Assembly (NCBI RefSeq): GCF_025685425.1
Contig: NZ_JAGTAS010000051.1
Coordinates: 62,001 to 126,000, forward strand
DNA: 64,000 bases
DNA from: Terriglobus albidus
GTDB lineage: Bacteria > Acidobacteriota > Terriglobia > Terriglobales > Acidobacteriaceae
Direction: 5' to 3'
Positions 1-9,398 of the stretch are shown one piece after another; position 1 is the first letter of the stretch; every line of letters starts with the position of its first letter. The notes under the pieces were generated by a model. It did no database searches. It was not told the DNA's origin and saw only the letters and a program-made list of their open reading frames with translations. The position numbers were made by a program, and so were the translations under genes.

Positions 1-2
1 GA

Positions 3-1055
3 CAGCAACGGCAGATGCTGGATCAGGTGCTGGACATGTTCCAGTGGACCCCGGACTTTGATCTCGACCTGATGCATACGCATCAGAGTCTGACCGACGT
101 GACGACCAGAGTCATGCAGGGCGTAAGCAAGGTTCTCTCTGAGACGCAGCCGGCGGCTGTCGTAGTCCAGGGAGATACGGCAACCACCCTGGCCGCGGCT
201 CTAGCGGCATTTAATGCGCGGATTCCTGTCGCTCATGTCGAAGCCGGCCTTCGCAGCGGTGATGTTCAGAATCCGTTCCCTGAAGAGGCTTATCGGCGCA
301 TGGTGACAGAGCTTGCGACATGGCACTTTCCGCCGACAGAACAGGCGCATCAGCACCTCCTCAGAAGTGGTATCCCTCCCAATCGTGTATTTTTGACCGG
401 CAACACCGTGGTGGACGCCATGCACCATATGTTGCGTTCACCTGCGTGCTGTACCCCGCCACAGATTGCCAACGTGGACTGGGATCGTCACATTGTCGTG
501 ATGGCCACAGCACATCGCCGCGAGAACTGGACGCGCATGGAAGAGATCTGCGATGGCCTGCGTCGTGTCGCCGTCCTGGATCCTTCTATTCGAATCATCT
601 TTCCGGTCCATCCCAATCGGGTGATACGCGATGTTGTCTATCGCGAGCTGCAAGATATCCCCGGCATTGCCCTTCTCGAGCCACAAACCTACCCTGAATT
701 CCTTGCCTGCCTCTCCCGGACTCGGCTCGTTCTGACCGACTCGGGCGGAGTTCAGGAAGAAGCCACTTCACTCGGGAAGCCGCTCGTCATTCTCCGTGAA
801 GCAACAGAGCGTCCCGAAGTTCTCTCCTGCGGCCTGGGCGTACTCGCGGGCACAGACCCGTCTGCGATCGCTGCGGCGGCTGAAGCCTGGCTCAAACGGC
901 AACCGCCTCGCACCCATGGCAACGTCTTCGGCGATGGTTACGCGGCAAAGCGCATCGCACAGGTAATTGCGGAGGCACTTCTTCCCAATCAGAGCAGATT
1001 GGAGGAACGCAGCTCGCTTTCAGACATCACTGAAGCGCAAACCGTAAAAGCCTGA
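3..1055 (+). CDS. wecB: UDP-N-acetylglucosamine 2-epimerase (5' end outside window)
   Basis: Non-hydrolysing epimerase that interconverts UDP-GlcNAc and UDP-ManNAc in the cytoplasm, supplying ManNAc for surface polysaccharide. The frame is open to the window edge: the residues before the first Met (QQRQ) match the family segment that lies about 40 residues into the protein, so roughly 40 N-terminal residues are missing. Visible family motifs are GDTATT, HVEAGLRSGD, NPFPEEAYRRM, TGNTVVDA, AHRREN, VHPN, TDSGGVQEEATSLGKP and TERPE. It converges on a methyltransferase gene and the two ends overlap by 29 bp. The neighbouring methyltransferase and asparagine synthase suggest the edge of a glycan locus. 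The family call is secure; the pathway is inferred. Confidence 0.93.
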   Translation, partial: QQRQMLDQVLDMFQWTPDFDLDLMHTHQSLTDVTTRVMQGVSKVLSETQPAAVVVQGDTATTLAAALAAFNARIPVAHVEAGLRSGDVQNPFPEEAYRRMVTELATWHFPPTEQAHQHLLRSGIPPNRVFLTGNTVVDAMHHMLRSPACCTPPQIANVDWDRHIVVMATAHRRENWTRMEEICDGLRRVAVLDPSIRIIFPVHPNRVIRDVVYRELQDIPGIALLEPQTYPEFLACLSRTRLVLTDSGGVQEEATSLGKPLVILREATERPEVLSCGLGVLAGTDPSAIAAAAEAWLKRQPPRTHGNVFGDGYAAKRIAQVIAEALLPNQSRLEERSSLSDITEAQTVKA

Positions 1056-1968
1056 TGAAGGCACGCGGGTAGCCATTGCGCAGCGACGCGGGCTGTAATT
1101 GGCCTCGCATATATCGCAGATCTGCGTGCAGATCGACCGGAATCCGCACGCCGTCGTCGGTCGCGGGCCTCGCAAAAACACGCAGGTTTCCGTGGTAAAT
1201 CCCGTCCGGTTCCTTCTGGATATGCTCCACTCGAAGCCCGCTGCTACGAAGCAGATTCGTAAGCGTCGCCTCGGTAAAGTACGAGCGATGTCCGACATGA
1301 AATTGCAGGAGGTTCAACTCCTTCCAGTCCGCCCGCAGATCCGGAACCTCGAGCACCAATAACCCCTCGGGTGCGATACACCGCGCGATATTCCGGAGAA
1401 GTTCTCCTGGCTGTGAAAGATGTTCCAGAACATGGAAAAGGACAATCACCCGGGGCGCAAACGGCACACGCGTTTCTGCAGTAAATGGCTCCGGGGAGAG
1501 AACTTCTTCGCTGAACTGATATTCGCGTCGCGCATACTCGCGCTGCACATTTCCCGGTTCCAGGCCATAGATGAGGCGAACTCCTTCCTTGCGCGCAAGC
1601 GCGAGAAAGTCACCGAAGCCCGCTCCGATCTCCAAAAGAGATTCCGGTGTGCCGCCATATTGTTTGATAAGGCTCCAGCGTCTTTCCGCGAACTCGCGAT
1701 ATTGCCGATGCCCCTGACTGTCTGGGGGCCACCCCATCAAGGTGCTATAGATCGATCGGTAGAACTCAGCCTCCGGCTCTCCCTGCAGGCCAGATGCTGC
1801 GTATATCAAACCGCATTGTTTGCAACCGCTCACGTCAATTGGAAGCAGATAACGGTCGCGACGCAATAGTAATTCGGGACTCTTGCTGCCGCACGAAGGG
1901 CAGGCAAGTTCCGCCATTGCGCGAGCCGTCTTCCGAAGTTTCGACAAAAAGTTGGTAAAGGAGGACAT
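1027..1968 (-). CDS. Class I SAM-dependent methyltransferase with N-terminal zinc ribbon
   Basis: A 313-residue protein. Its N-terminus carries a CPSC...CKQC zinc-ribbon-like pair at about residues 23-55. A Rossmann methyltransferase core follows: the SAM-binding glycine motif EIGAGFGDFLALA, an acidic strand end near YGLEPG, and the motif VLFHVLEHLSQP, as in Methyltransf_23-type enzymes of sugar and polysaccharide loci. An alternative start is Met18, just before the zinc ribbon. It is divergent from the asparagine synthase gene, with 56 bp between them for both promoters, and its 3' end overlaps wecB by 29 bp. The substrate cannot be read from sequence; a sugar nucleotide or glycan is likely from context. 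Confidence 0.85.
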   Translation of the reverse strand: MSSFTNFLSKLRKTARAMAELACPSCGSKSPELLLRRDRYLLPIDVSGCKQCGLIYAASGLQGEPEAEFYRSIYSTLMGWPPDSQGHRQYREFAERRWSLIKQYGGTPESLLEIGAGFGDFLALARKEGVRLIYGLEPGNVQREYARREYQFSEEVLSPEPFTAETRVPFAPRVIVLFHVLEHLSQPGELLRNIARCIAPEGLLVLEVPDLRADWKELNLLQFHVGHRSYFTEATLTNLLRSSGLRVEHIQKEPDGIYHGNLRVFARPATDDGVRIPVDLHADLRYMRGQLQPASLRNGYPRAFIRLLRFALQ

Positions 1969-2024
1969 AGCCGCAAGAACTTGGGTTTCCAGAATAGTGC
2001 CACATTACGGTACAAAGGAAAAGT

Positions 2025-3902
2025 ATGTGTGGAATTTTAGGCATGCTTCACGACGGAACCGCAGGTTCACCGGCTGATCTGCGGCGCGGCTTGAAACACC
2101 TTGCGTCCCGTGGGCCCGACGGTGACGGCATTGCCTGCCTTACCGGTCAGGGAATGCAGCTTTTGACTACGGAAGCGCACACCTTATCTTCCCTCTTGCT
2201 TGCTCATTGCAGGCTCGCAATCCTTGATCAAAGCTCTGCCGGCTCGCAGCCCATGCTGGATGCCAGGACGGGAGATACCATCGTCTTCAACGGCGAAATC
2301 TTCAACTTTCTTGAACTGCGAGAACAGCTTCTTCGCGACAATCCATCGCTGCACTTTGAAAGCGAGTCGGATACAGAGGTTTTGCTTAAAGGATGGCAAC
2401 GCTGGCGAGAAGATCTCTTCCCGAAGCTCAACGGAATGTGGTCCCTGCTGCTCTACGATGCCGGTAGCCGTGAGTTAATAGCGTGCCGCGACCGCATGGG
2501 CGTAAAACCTCTCTATATCCACCGCACGACACATGCGGTCTATTTCGCCAGCGAGATTCCCGCACTGCTGGCCATGGCAGGCTTGCAGCCTGAACCCGAT
2601 CCATCCGCCATCTTTGACTATCTGTTCACCGGCATCGTCGACGCCACCCCGGACCGGACGTTCTATCGCGGCATTGCGGCAGTCGCACCCGGTGAACTCT
2701 GGCGTATTGATCCTCAACTGCAGGTACGCAGGATGCGCTATCACCAGTTCGACCTCGAACAGGACGATACCCCTGCGTCTCCGGCGGATCTTTTCGAACT
2801 GATGGAGAGCTCCACCGCTTTGCGGCTCCGGTCCGACGCGCCGACAGTGTCGCTGCTCTCCGGTGGTCTCGATTCGCCGTTCATCACCGCACTGGCTTCC
2901 AGACATGGCCACGATCCCCGCACCAGGTTTGTAGGCGCTTACACCTATGCCTATACCGACGACAACGGAGTTGCCTATGACGAGTCCGAACGTGCGGCGT
3001 ACATTGCCCGTACAGTCTTTCCCCACTGTACCCATACCATCTATCGCACTACGTCAGACCTGGTCCCGGATGATGTCGACCGCTTTTTCCGCATCCAGGC
3101 AGAGCCGACCACAACGCCCAGCCTGCTTGCCAGCCTCAAGATCTATGGCGCCATCCGCGAAAGCGGTGTGCGCGTCGTTCTCTCCAGCGAAGGAGCCGAT
3201 GAACTCTTCGGCGGTTATCCCCGGCCCTACCTCTCTCGCGCCCTGGCTGACGCTCTTCTAAGAGGAGATGCCGCTACTTTCTTCCGCCTATTGCGATCGC
3301 CCCAGGCGAAGCTCAGTGACCTGATGAGCAGAATCAGCTGGCACCTCCCGCGTGCCGCCGCAACCACCATGCTCCGCAGCCTCCGGATTAACGTGCAGTG
3401 CATCGCTCCCGAGCTCTGGGAAGACATGCAGCCGCGAATCTCCCACTGGCTGGAAGAGCGCACACAACCGCTCCAGCAACGGCTACAACAGGATGTCTTA
3501 TCCACCCTGTTGCCTCACGTCCTTCGCTGCGCCGATCGCAACTCCATGGCTAACTCTGTCGAAGTCAGAACGCCCTTTCTCGATTACCGTATCGTGCAAT
3601 ATGCACTCCGCCGGCCATGGGCAGACAAGGTCGGACCGCAGGGAACCAAGCTCCTGCTTCGTCGAGCCGCCCGGCAGATTCTTCCTGAAGCGATTACAAC
3701 CCCTCCCAAGAAACTTGGCTTCGGACACGCAGAACAGTACCGGCTCGGCAACCTGCATGCCATGTGGCTCCAACAGTACGACTCGCCTCAGGCACGAGCC
3801 TTCGTTATTCCGCCAGCAAGAGCTGGTAACCACGACACTCCTCTCGAGTTCTGGTGGCCCTACTCGGTCGCACGCTGGGTTACCAGCCTGCGGTCATCCT
3901 GA
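2025..3902 (+). CDS. asnB: Asparagine synthase (glutamine-hydrolysing)
   Basis: A 625-residue two-domain enzyme that makes an amide from glutamine and ATP. The start is fixed by MCGILG, because Cys2 becomes the N-terminal nucleophile of the class II glutaminase. The glutaminase domain covers about residues 2-210, with RGPDGDG, FNGEIFN and ESDTEVLL. The synthetase domain follows, with the PP-loop SGGLDS near residue 278 and SSEGADELFGGYPRP further on. The C-terminus contains RTPFLDYRIV. In acidobacteria such enzymes often sit in exopolysaccharide clusters and may amidate sugars or peptides rather than make bulk asparagine. The wecB and methyltransferase neighbours fit that, but a housekeeping role cannot be excluded. 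Confidence 0.93.
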   Translation: MCGILGMLHDGTAGSPADLRRGLKHLASRGPDGDGIACLTGQGMQLLTTEAHTLSSLLLAHCRLAILDQSSAGSQPMLDARTGDTIVFNGEIFNFLELREQLLRDNPSLHFESESDTEVLLKGWQRWREDLFPKLNGMWSLLLYDAGSRELIACRDRMGVKPLYIHRTTHAVYFASEIPALLAMAGLQPEPDPSAIFDYLFTGIVDATPDRTFYRGIAAVAPGELWRIDPQLQVRRMRYHQFDLEQDDTPASPADLFELMESSTALRLRSDAPTVSLLSGGLDSPFITALASRHGHDPRTRFVGAYTYAYTDDNGVAYDESERAAYIARTVFPHCTHTIYRTTSDLVPDDVDRFFRIQAEPTTTPSLLASLKIYGAIRESGVRVVLSSEGADELFGGYPRPYLSRALADALLRGDAATFFRLLRSPQAKLSDLMSRISWHLPRAAATTMLRSLRINVQCIAPELWEDMQPRISHWLEERTQPLQQRLQQDVLSTLLPHVLRCADRNSMANSVEVRTPFLDYRIVQYALRRPWADKVGPQGTKLLLRRAARQILPEAITTPPKKLGFGHAEQYRLGNLHAMWLQQYDSPQARAFVIPPARAGNHDTPLEFWWPYSVARWVTSLRSS

Positions 3903-4108
3903 TAACAACAGCAAGGCGACTGCCCGATCGCTTCTCCCACTCCATCACCACATACCAGGGAACCCGCCGATGTTTATCAGCCTTCGCGGAACCGTTCTCA
4001 AATGGGCCCGGCTCATCGATATCAAGGCATCCAATTCAGAACCATTTTTTCCACACATCGAACTTTTCCCGTGGATCCCCTCTGGACACACCCCTCCCGG
4101 CAATTACA

Positions 4109-4136
4109 ATTGGCAACAGCGAATGACGATTGGCAA
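4109..4136. promoter_or_regulatory. Direct repeat ATTGGCAA x2, possible operator
   Basis: Two identical 8-bp copies of ATTGGCAA begin at 4109 and 4129, a 20-bp period of about two helical turns on the same face. They lie 75-100 bp before the DUF882 gene in the 307-bp gap after asnB. Nothing else gene-like is visible in that gap. A regulator site is inference only. Confidence 0.2.
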
Positions 4137-4209
4137 GCCGCATTCGGGTCTCCGAGTCCCGGGCTTCCGACTCAGTACCGCGCAACCCTACAGTTGGAGA
4201 TCAGTTAAT

Positions 4210-4941
4210 TTGTCCCTGTATTTGCCTGCGCCTCTTCGGTCCCTCGTCTCGGCTCGTAAACTCACAGCCCTCTCCGCCATCGCTCTTCTGGGTATCTCGG
4301 CTCCATTTGCGAACGCAGGCAAGGCATCATCTCACCGGCATCCCCGCCTCCACGCCCTGGCGCACGCCTTTGCCAATGTAGCCCTGCCGGGAGTCGGCCT
4401 TCTTCCCGACGAAGAAGAGGACGTTCCCACCGACGGCCAGAAGTATGAGCTGAAGCTCGCCCATCCGTACACCGGCGAGATGATCAACGTGGTCTATCGC
4501 ATCGGCGACACCTATATTCCCGAGGCGCTCGATCAGCTCAACCACTTCCTCTGCGACAGCCACAACCAGCAGGTCACGCCCATCGATCCGCGCACTTTCG
4601 ACGTGCTGCACACGATGCTGGCCAAGCTGAACAAGCCAGATGGCGTCATCGACATCCTCTCCGGCTACCGCTCGAAGGAAACCAACGACGCACTGCGCGC
4701 CAGCGGCACGACCAACGCCGCAGAGCACTCGCAACACATCGAGGCCAAGGCCATCGACCTCCGCGTTGCCGGCGTCTCGGCAAAGCTGCTACGCGATGCA
4801 GCACTGTCGCTCGAAGCCGGTGGCGTTGGCTACTATCCTCGCTCCCAGTTCGTGCACGTCGACGTGGGCCCAACCCGCCAGTGGACCTACACCGCCTCAC
4901 ACGCGCATCGCAGACACTCGCGTAGAAGCAAGCGCTCGTAG
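4210..4941 (+). CDS. Secreted DUF882 (YcbK-like, peptidase M15 fold) protein
   Basis: Predicted periplasmic or cell-wall protein of 243 residues. I chose the TTG start at 4210: GGAGA at 4196-4200 lies 9 nt upstream, and translation from here opens with a classic signal peptide ending near FANAG. The reading frame stays open far upstream into asnB, but that part overlaps asnB and is not protein-like. The mature part has the DUF882/M15 zinc-peptidase signature: SGYRS, then SQHIEAKAIDLR (metal ligands His and Asp), and FVHVDVGP near the C-terminus. Relatives act on peptidoglycan cross-links or are of unknown role. The Arg/His-rich C-terminal tail is unusual. Confidence 0.8.
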   Translation: MSLYLPAPLRSLVSARKLTALSAIALLGISAPFANAGKASSHRHPRLHALAHAFANVALPGVGLLPDEEEDVPTDGQKYELKLAHPYTGEMINVVYRIGDTYIPEALDQLNHFLCDSHNQQVTPIDPRTFDVLHTMLAKLNKPDGVIDILSGYRSKETNDALRASGTTNAAEHSQHIEAKAIDLRVAGVSAKLLRDAALSLEAGGVGYYPRSQFVHVDVGPTRQWTYTASHAHRRHSRRSKRS

Positions 4942-4985
4942 TTAGAACGTATGTACCGGTGAGGTTATTCGAGCGCAGCTCGAAC

Positions 4986-5155
4986 CAGGTGGGAACAGCG
5001 GGCTTCAGCCAGGCTTCAGCCCTCGGACCATCGACTCAATATTGAAATGGGCTTCAGGCCCTGGGGCTTTTTCCTGACAGATAGGGAAGACCCAGGCTAA
5101 AGCCCATTTCCTTTGGCGCCGTTATCAGCGGGCTGAAGCCCGCTGCTCCCACCTG
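4986..5155. repeat. Composite nested palindrome (REPIN-like pair)
   Basis: Outer arms 4986-5010 and 5131-5155 are 25-bp inverted repeats with one mismatch, centred on a GGGCTTCAGCC-type palindrome. Inner arms 5044-5054 and 5099-5109 (GAAATGGGCTT) are a perfect 11-bp inverted repeat. The whole gap between the DUF882 gene and the next gene is dominated by this structure. Confidence 0.7.
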
Positions 5156-5376
5156 ATTCAGCCATACCTCCGGGCTATCTCGAATCAATGTCGATTGGGC
5201 GAGGCAAATGCCGGCCGAGCCCCCTACCCAAATACGTAACTTGATAGCAACCTTTCCTTGTTACGATTTGCATGCAATCGATTTCGTCTGTCGAGGACGA
5301 ACGTATTCGCTTTCCTGGACCCAACAGCCAAATCCAGACAACCAAACCTCTGCAGATGAGCAGGGAGAAAAAATCC

Positions 5377-8133
5377 GTGATTCGCAAAACGTATACCGTT
5401 TCCCTGGCTTCACTCTGCATGGCCTTCTCCCTCTGTGCCGGCCACACACAGGTCGTAACCAGCGATCCGCCAAAAGGCGCCATCCTGCCCAATGGCCGCG
5501 CCATTGATCCTGCGGGCACATGGACACCCATCGCTCCCATGCCATTCGCTCTTGCCGTCAGCCCTGACGGCAAACACCTCGTCGCACCATCCATCGGTTG
5601 GCCATTTGCACTCAACATCATTGACGACCCTGGCAGCAGCTCCCCTCGGTACCGTCGTTTTCCAGAGATCCAGGCAGAGCACGGAAGCACAATTCTGCCG
5701 TCGAACGATCCGCACCTGCGTGTCTCCTCGACGAACGACCCCAACACCCAGGTCCATATGGGCGTTGCCTATTCCCAGGATGGCTCGATGTTGTATGACC
5801 CTACGGGCGACTCAGGCGCGGTCGACATCTACGACAGCAACACCTGGCAGCACATGGGCCGCATTGAGCTCGACGGCAAACTGGACGGCAAGACGTACAA
5901 GGAGAGCTTTGCTGCCGTGGTTCTGCTCTCTCCCGATGGCAAAACACTGTACGTACTGGACCAGGGAAACTGGCGCGTTGTGGCTGTTGATCTGAGCTCG
6001 AAAAAGTTGATCGCCAGCCTCCCCACCGGCTCAAACCCGCTCGCCATGGCGCTTTCGCCGGACGGCAAGCGCCTCTACATCACCAACTCCGGCCTCTTCG
6101 AATACCGACTGATTCCGGGCGTAAAGCTGTCAGCTCCTCTACATACCGGGCTACACTTCGCCCCCTTCGGATACCCATCTGCGGCGGCACGCAAAGGAGT
6201 CAAAGCGGAAGGCCATGACGTCCCCGGACTCGGTGATGAAAACAATCCTCTCGGCAGTTCCTTGTGGACCTACGATGTCTCCTCGCCTGGAGCCACACAT
6301 CTCTTGTCAAAGCTTCGCCTCGGCCACCGCATCACAGAAGGTAACAACACGGTCGTAGGAGGCGCATCGCCCTCCGGTGTGGTCGTCGGCAAAGAACACA
6401 TCTATGTCTCACTGGCGCACGAGGACGCAGTCGCTGTGGTCTCGCCGGACGGAGCGAAACTCGAGCACGAGATTCCTCTCACTCCCTTCAGCGGCGCGCA
6501 GTACAACGACAAAAACGGACGTCCGCTGCGTGGAGTCATGCCCTTCGGTTTAGGACTCTGTAATGGGCAGCTCTTTGTCGCGGAGGCAGGCACAAACTCC
6601 ATAGCAGTTATCAATACCGATACAAACCATGTCCTCACCCATATCCCGGTGGGGTGGTATCCCGCAGCCATTGCATTCTCACCAGACCAGAAGACGCTCT
6701 ATGTTGCCAACAACAGGGGACAGGGAGCCGGACCAAGCATTGCAGCCGATCTGTCGGCCGAAAGCCGCCATTCCATTCATGAGCTTGAGTTCGGCAGCAT
6801 CTCCACCATTCCATTGCCGATCACGGAAGAGCAGTTCCCGCATTTGACGGCGGCTGTCGTGAAAGCGAACGAGGCCGCACTCAAAGAATCCATTGCCCTC
6901 CCGCACCTGCGTCACATCTTCTTCATCATCCGCGAAAACCGTACCTACGATGAGGTCTTTGGCGATCTCCCCAACTCCAACGGGGAGCCGAAGCTGGCCC
7001 GCTTTGGCATGCATGGATGGGAGGCGGAGGATGCGAAGCTCAGCCTCCGCGATATCTCTGTCACACCGAACGCCCACGCTCTGGCGGGGCGTTTCGCCAC
7101 CAGCGACAACTTCTACGTCAACAGCGAAGCCTCCGCTGACGGCCATCGCTGGGTGGTCGGCATGGCGCCTGCTCCCTGGATGGACGTTGCCTGGTCCACA
7201 GGCTACGGCGGCCGTCGCAAGGGGAACGTCGCCAGCGAAGCTCCAGGAAGACGGGCCCTGGGGGGCGGCGCGGATGCTCCGATGCCGGAAGACGAGCCGG
7301 AGTTCGGCTCACTCTGGGAGCACGTTGCAGGCGCGAAACTCCCGCTGCTCAACTATGGCGAGGGCCTCGAACTGGAAGGCGGCGATGAGCGCGAAGGCAC
7401 TGAACCCGAAGGGCAGCGCCTCTATCTCAACGCACCCGTCCCCCAGCCGCTCTTCGTCTCAACCGATCGCAAATTCCCGACCTTCAACATGGGCATTCCC
7501 GATCAGTACCGTTACGCTGAGTTTCAGCGCGACTTCACCGCACGCAGCAAGACCGGATATAAGCCGGCACTCACCGTGATCCGCTTGCCCAACGACCATA
7601 TGTCGAAGGCACGTCCGGCAGACGGCTATCCTTATCGCAGCTCTTTTGTCGCCGACAACGACCTCGCTCTCGGCAAGATCGTGGATACTATCTCGCACAG
7701 CGCCATCTGGAAAGACACGGCGATCTTCGTCGTCGAAGACGACGCGCAGGGTGGTGTGGATCATGTGGACGCGCATCGCAGTCCAGTCCTCATAATCAGT
7801 CCCTATACAAAACGCGGCTATATCTCGCACCGTCACACCAGCATGGCCAGTGTGCAGAAGACCATCTACGAGCTGCTGAACCTTGGGCCGCTCAACCTTG
7901 AAGACGCGCTTTCTGCCGACCTAAGCGATAGCTTCACCAATACTCCCGATCTGACGCCGTACACTTTTCTCCCATCGGACACGCGTATCTTCGATCCCCG
8001 CCGCGCACGCACCGCACATCCAAAGACCGCCGCGGAAAAGGCCGAGCTGCTCGACTGCGACGACCCGGTAGAACTCGACAGAGAAGTACACAGGAAAACA
8101 CTCAAGCCGCATCGGCGAGATGGAGATGACTAG
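5377..8133 (+). CDS. Bifunctional YncE-type beta-propeller / phosphoesterase
   Basis: Large secreted protein of about 918 residues. I prefer the GTG start at 5377, because AGGGAG at 5362-5367 is 9 nt upstream and the product opens with a signal peptide (MIRKTYTVSLASLCMAFS). ATG 5356 and ATG 5272 are in-frame alternatives without a good ribosome site. The N-terminal half is a propeller built from YVTN-like blades: SPDGKTLYVLDQGN, SPDGKRLYITNSG, SPDQKTLYVANN. The C-terminal half is the phosphoesterase (acid phosphatase/phospholipase C) superfamily: IRENRTYDEVFGDLPN, VNSEASADGHRW and SPVLIISPYTKRG. The fusion is a known architecture in acidobacteria. The substrate is unknown; phosphate scavenging is a reasonable guess. 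Confidence 0.88.
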   Translation: MIRKTYTVSLASLCMAFSLCAGHTQVVTSDPPKGAILPNGRAIDPAGTWTPIAPMPFALAVSPDGKHLVAPSIGWPFALNIIDDPGSSSPRYRRFPEIQAEHGSTILPSNDPHLRVSSTNDPNTQVHMGVAYSQDGSMLYDPTGDSGAVDIYDSNTWQHMGRIELDGKLDGKTYKESFAAVVLLSPDGKTLYVLDQGNWRVVAVDLSSKKLIASLPTGSNPLAMALSPDGKRLYITNSGLFEYRLIPGVKLSAPLHTGLHFAPFGYPSAAARKGVKAEGHDVPGLGDENNPLGSSLWTYDVSSPGATHLLSKLRLGHRITEGNNTVVGGASPSGVVVGKEHIYVSLAHEDAVAVVSPDGAKLEHEIPLTPFSGAQYNDKNGRPLRGVMPFGLGLCNGQLFVAEAGTNSIAVINTDTNHVLTHIPVGWYPAAIAFSPDQKTLYVANNRGQGAGPSIAADLSAESRHSIHELEFGSISTIPLPITEEQFPHLTAAVVKANEAALKESIALPHLRHIFFIIRENRTYDEVFGDLPNSNGEPKLARFGMHGWEAEDAKLSLRDISVTPNAHALAGRFATSDNFYVNSEASADGHRWVVGMAPAPWMDVAWSTGYGGRRKGNVASEAPGRRALGGGADAPMPEDEPEFGSLWEHVAGAKLPLLNYGEGLELEGGDEREGTEPEGQRLYLNAPVPQPLFVSTDRKFPTFNMGIPDQYRYAEFQRDFTARSKTGYKPALTVIRLPNDHMSKARPADGYPYRSSFVADNDLALGKIVDTISHSAIWKDTAIFVVEDDAQGGVDHVDAHRSPVLIISPYTKRGYISHRHTSMASVQKTIYELLNLGPLNLEDALSADLSDSFTNTPDLTPYTFLPSDTRIFDPRRARTAHPKTAAEKAELLDCDDPVELDREVHRKTLKPHRRDGDD

Positions 8134-8288
8134 GGCGTATCGGAACCCATACACTGGTGCCCCATCCATCGCGGTCGCCGGCAAACTTGATTCGCTGGGG
8201 TGATTCGTGAAGGACCTGCTTTTTCAACGGTCGCACGCACGGATTCCGGTTCCAGTTGCGTGCAAGAATCAGGCCTGAGGTCAAAGCC

Positions 8289-9158
8289 GTGACCATGATC
8301 AAGAGATTGTTGACAAGCCTAACCGTCGCGCTGGCGGCCCACTATGCCGCCAGCGCGCAGGATCAGTTCTTCCTTCAGATGTCTGACCCACAGTTCGGCA
8401 TGTACACCGCAAATGCGAGTTTTGCCCAGGAGACAGCGAATCTCGAATTCGCCATCGCGACCGCAAACAGGCTTCATCCTGCCTTCGTCGTAATTAGCGG
8501 AGATTTGGTGAATAAGCCGGGCGAACCAGCGCAAATAGCGGAATATCTGCGGATCACTCATCAGCTTGATGCGGGCATTCCCCTCTACAGCATCCCTGGG
8601 AATCACGATGTAGGGAACGTCCCGACACCTGAAAATCTCGCTGCCTACCGAAAAACGTTCGGTAGGGACTATTACAGTTTCCGGCACGGAGCGATGGAGG
8701 GAATCGTACTCAATTCGAGCATCATTCAACACCCGGAGCAGGTGATGGATGAGGAGGTCAAACAGCGTGAGTGGCTCGAGGCAGAGTTGAAAAAGGCTGT
8801 TGCCGAGCACGTCCAATGGATTGTCGTCTTCCAACATATTCCCTGGTTCCTGCACGATGCAGACGAGCCAGATCAATACTTCAACATTCCTCGAAGCGCC
8901 CGCACCCGGTATCTAAAGATCCTCAAGGACAACGGGGTACGGTATAACTTCGCTGGGCATCTGCATCAGAACTCCTTCGGAACAGATGGTGCATTCGAGA
9001 TGATAACGACCGGCCCGGTCGGCAAACCTCTCGGAAATGCAAGCTCTGGAATACGGATTGTTTCTATCGGCAAGGATAGACTCTGTTACCCATATTTTGG
9101 GTTGGGAAACCTGCCGAATAAAGTCGAGTCTGATCTATGCAACGAAGACCGCCACTAG
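8289..9158 (+). CDS. Secreted calcineurin-like metallophosphoesterase
   Basis: About 289 residues. The GTG start at 8289 has TGAGG 8 nt upstream and gives a signal peptide (MIKRLLTSLTVALAAHYAASA) from the next Met; ATG 8295 is the alternative. All metal-site motifs are present in order: SDPQFG, VISGDLVN, PGNHDVG, FQHIPW and AGHLHQN. The SDPQ form of the first motif is that of CPPED1-like phosphatases. It follows the propeller/phosphoesterase gene on the same strand after about 155 bp, so both may serve extracellular phosphate ester hydrolysis, but a shared operon is not shown. The substrate is unknown. Confidence 0.87.
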   Translation: MTMIKRLLTSLTVALAAHYAASAQDQFFLQMSDPQFGMYTANASFAQETANLEFAIATANRLHPAFVVISGDLVNKPGEPAQIAEYLRITHQLDAGIPLYSIPGNHDVGNVPTPENLAAYRKTFGRDYYSFRHGAMEGIVLNSSIIQHPEQVMDEEVKQREWLEAELKKAVAEHVQWIVVFQHIPWFLHDADEPDQYFNIPRSARTRYLKILKDNGVRYNFAGHLHQNSFGTDGAFEMITTGPVGKPLGNASSGIRIVSIGKDRLCYPYFGLGNLPNKVESDLCNEDRH

Positions 9159-9183
9159 AGTCATGCCGCTGGCGGCGTTCGAC

Positions 9184-9278
9184 GATAAGCGCTAAAGGCG
9201 CGTTCTATACCAGCCTGGGGCAACGCCCCAGATTTCCAGCACATTGGATATTAAAGGGCTGAAGGCCCGCTCTATAAC
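9184..9278. repeat. Twin intergenic repeat, copy A
   Basis: About 95 bp carrying a GGGGC..GCCCC hairpin (CCTGGGGCAACGCCCCAG) and a GGGCTGAAGGCCC palindrome. A close copy in the same orientation lies at 34316-34410. It fills most of the gap after the phosphoesterase gene. Confidence 0.75.
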
Positions 9279-9398
9279 TCTCATGCGAAGTGGCTAAACA
9301 ACCTCTGGAAGAGGAAAGGCAAAGCCCATGTCCGGATCCCCGGTGCATGGGCTCTCCCAAATATGTCGAACCGCCCTTAAGCTCGCTGAACACGCAAC

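Noticed and set aside
3352-4209. Upstream extension of the DUF882 frame to 529 residues
   Set aside because: It overlaps asnB in another frame, has repetitive Ser/Pro/Arg composition, and the signal peptide with ribosome site marks the real start at 4210.
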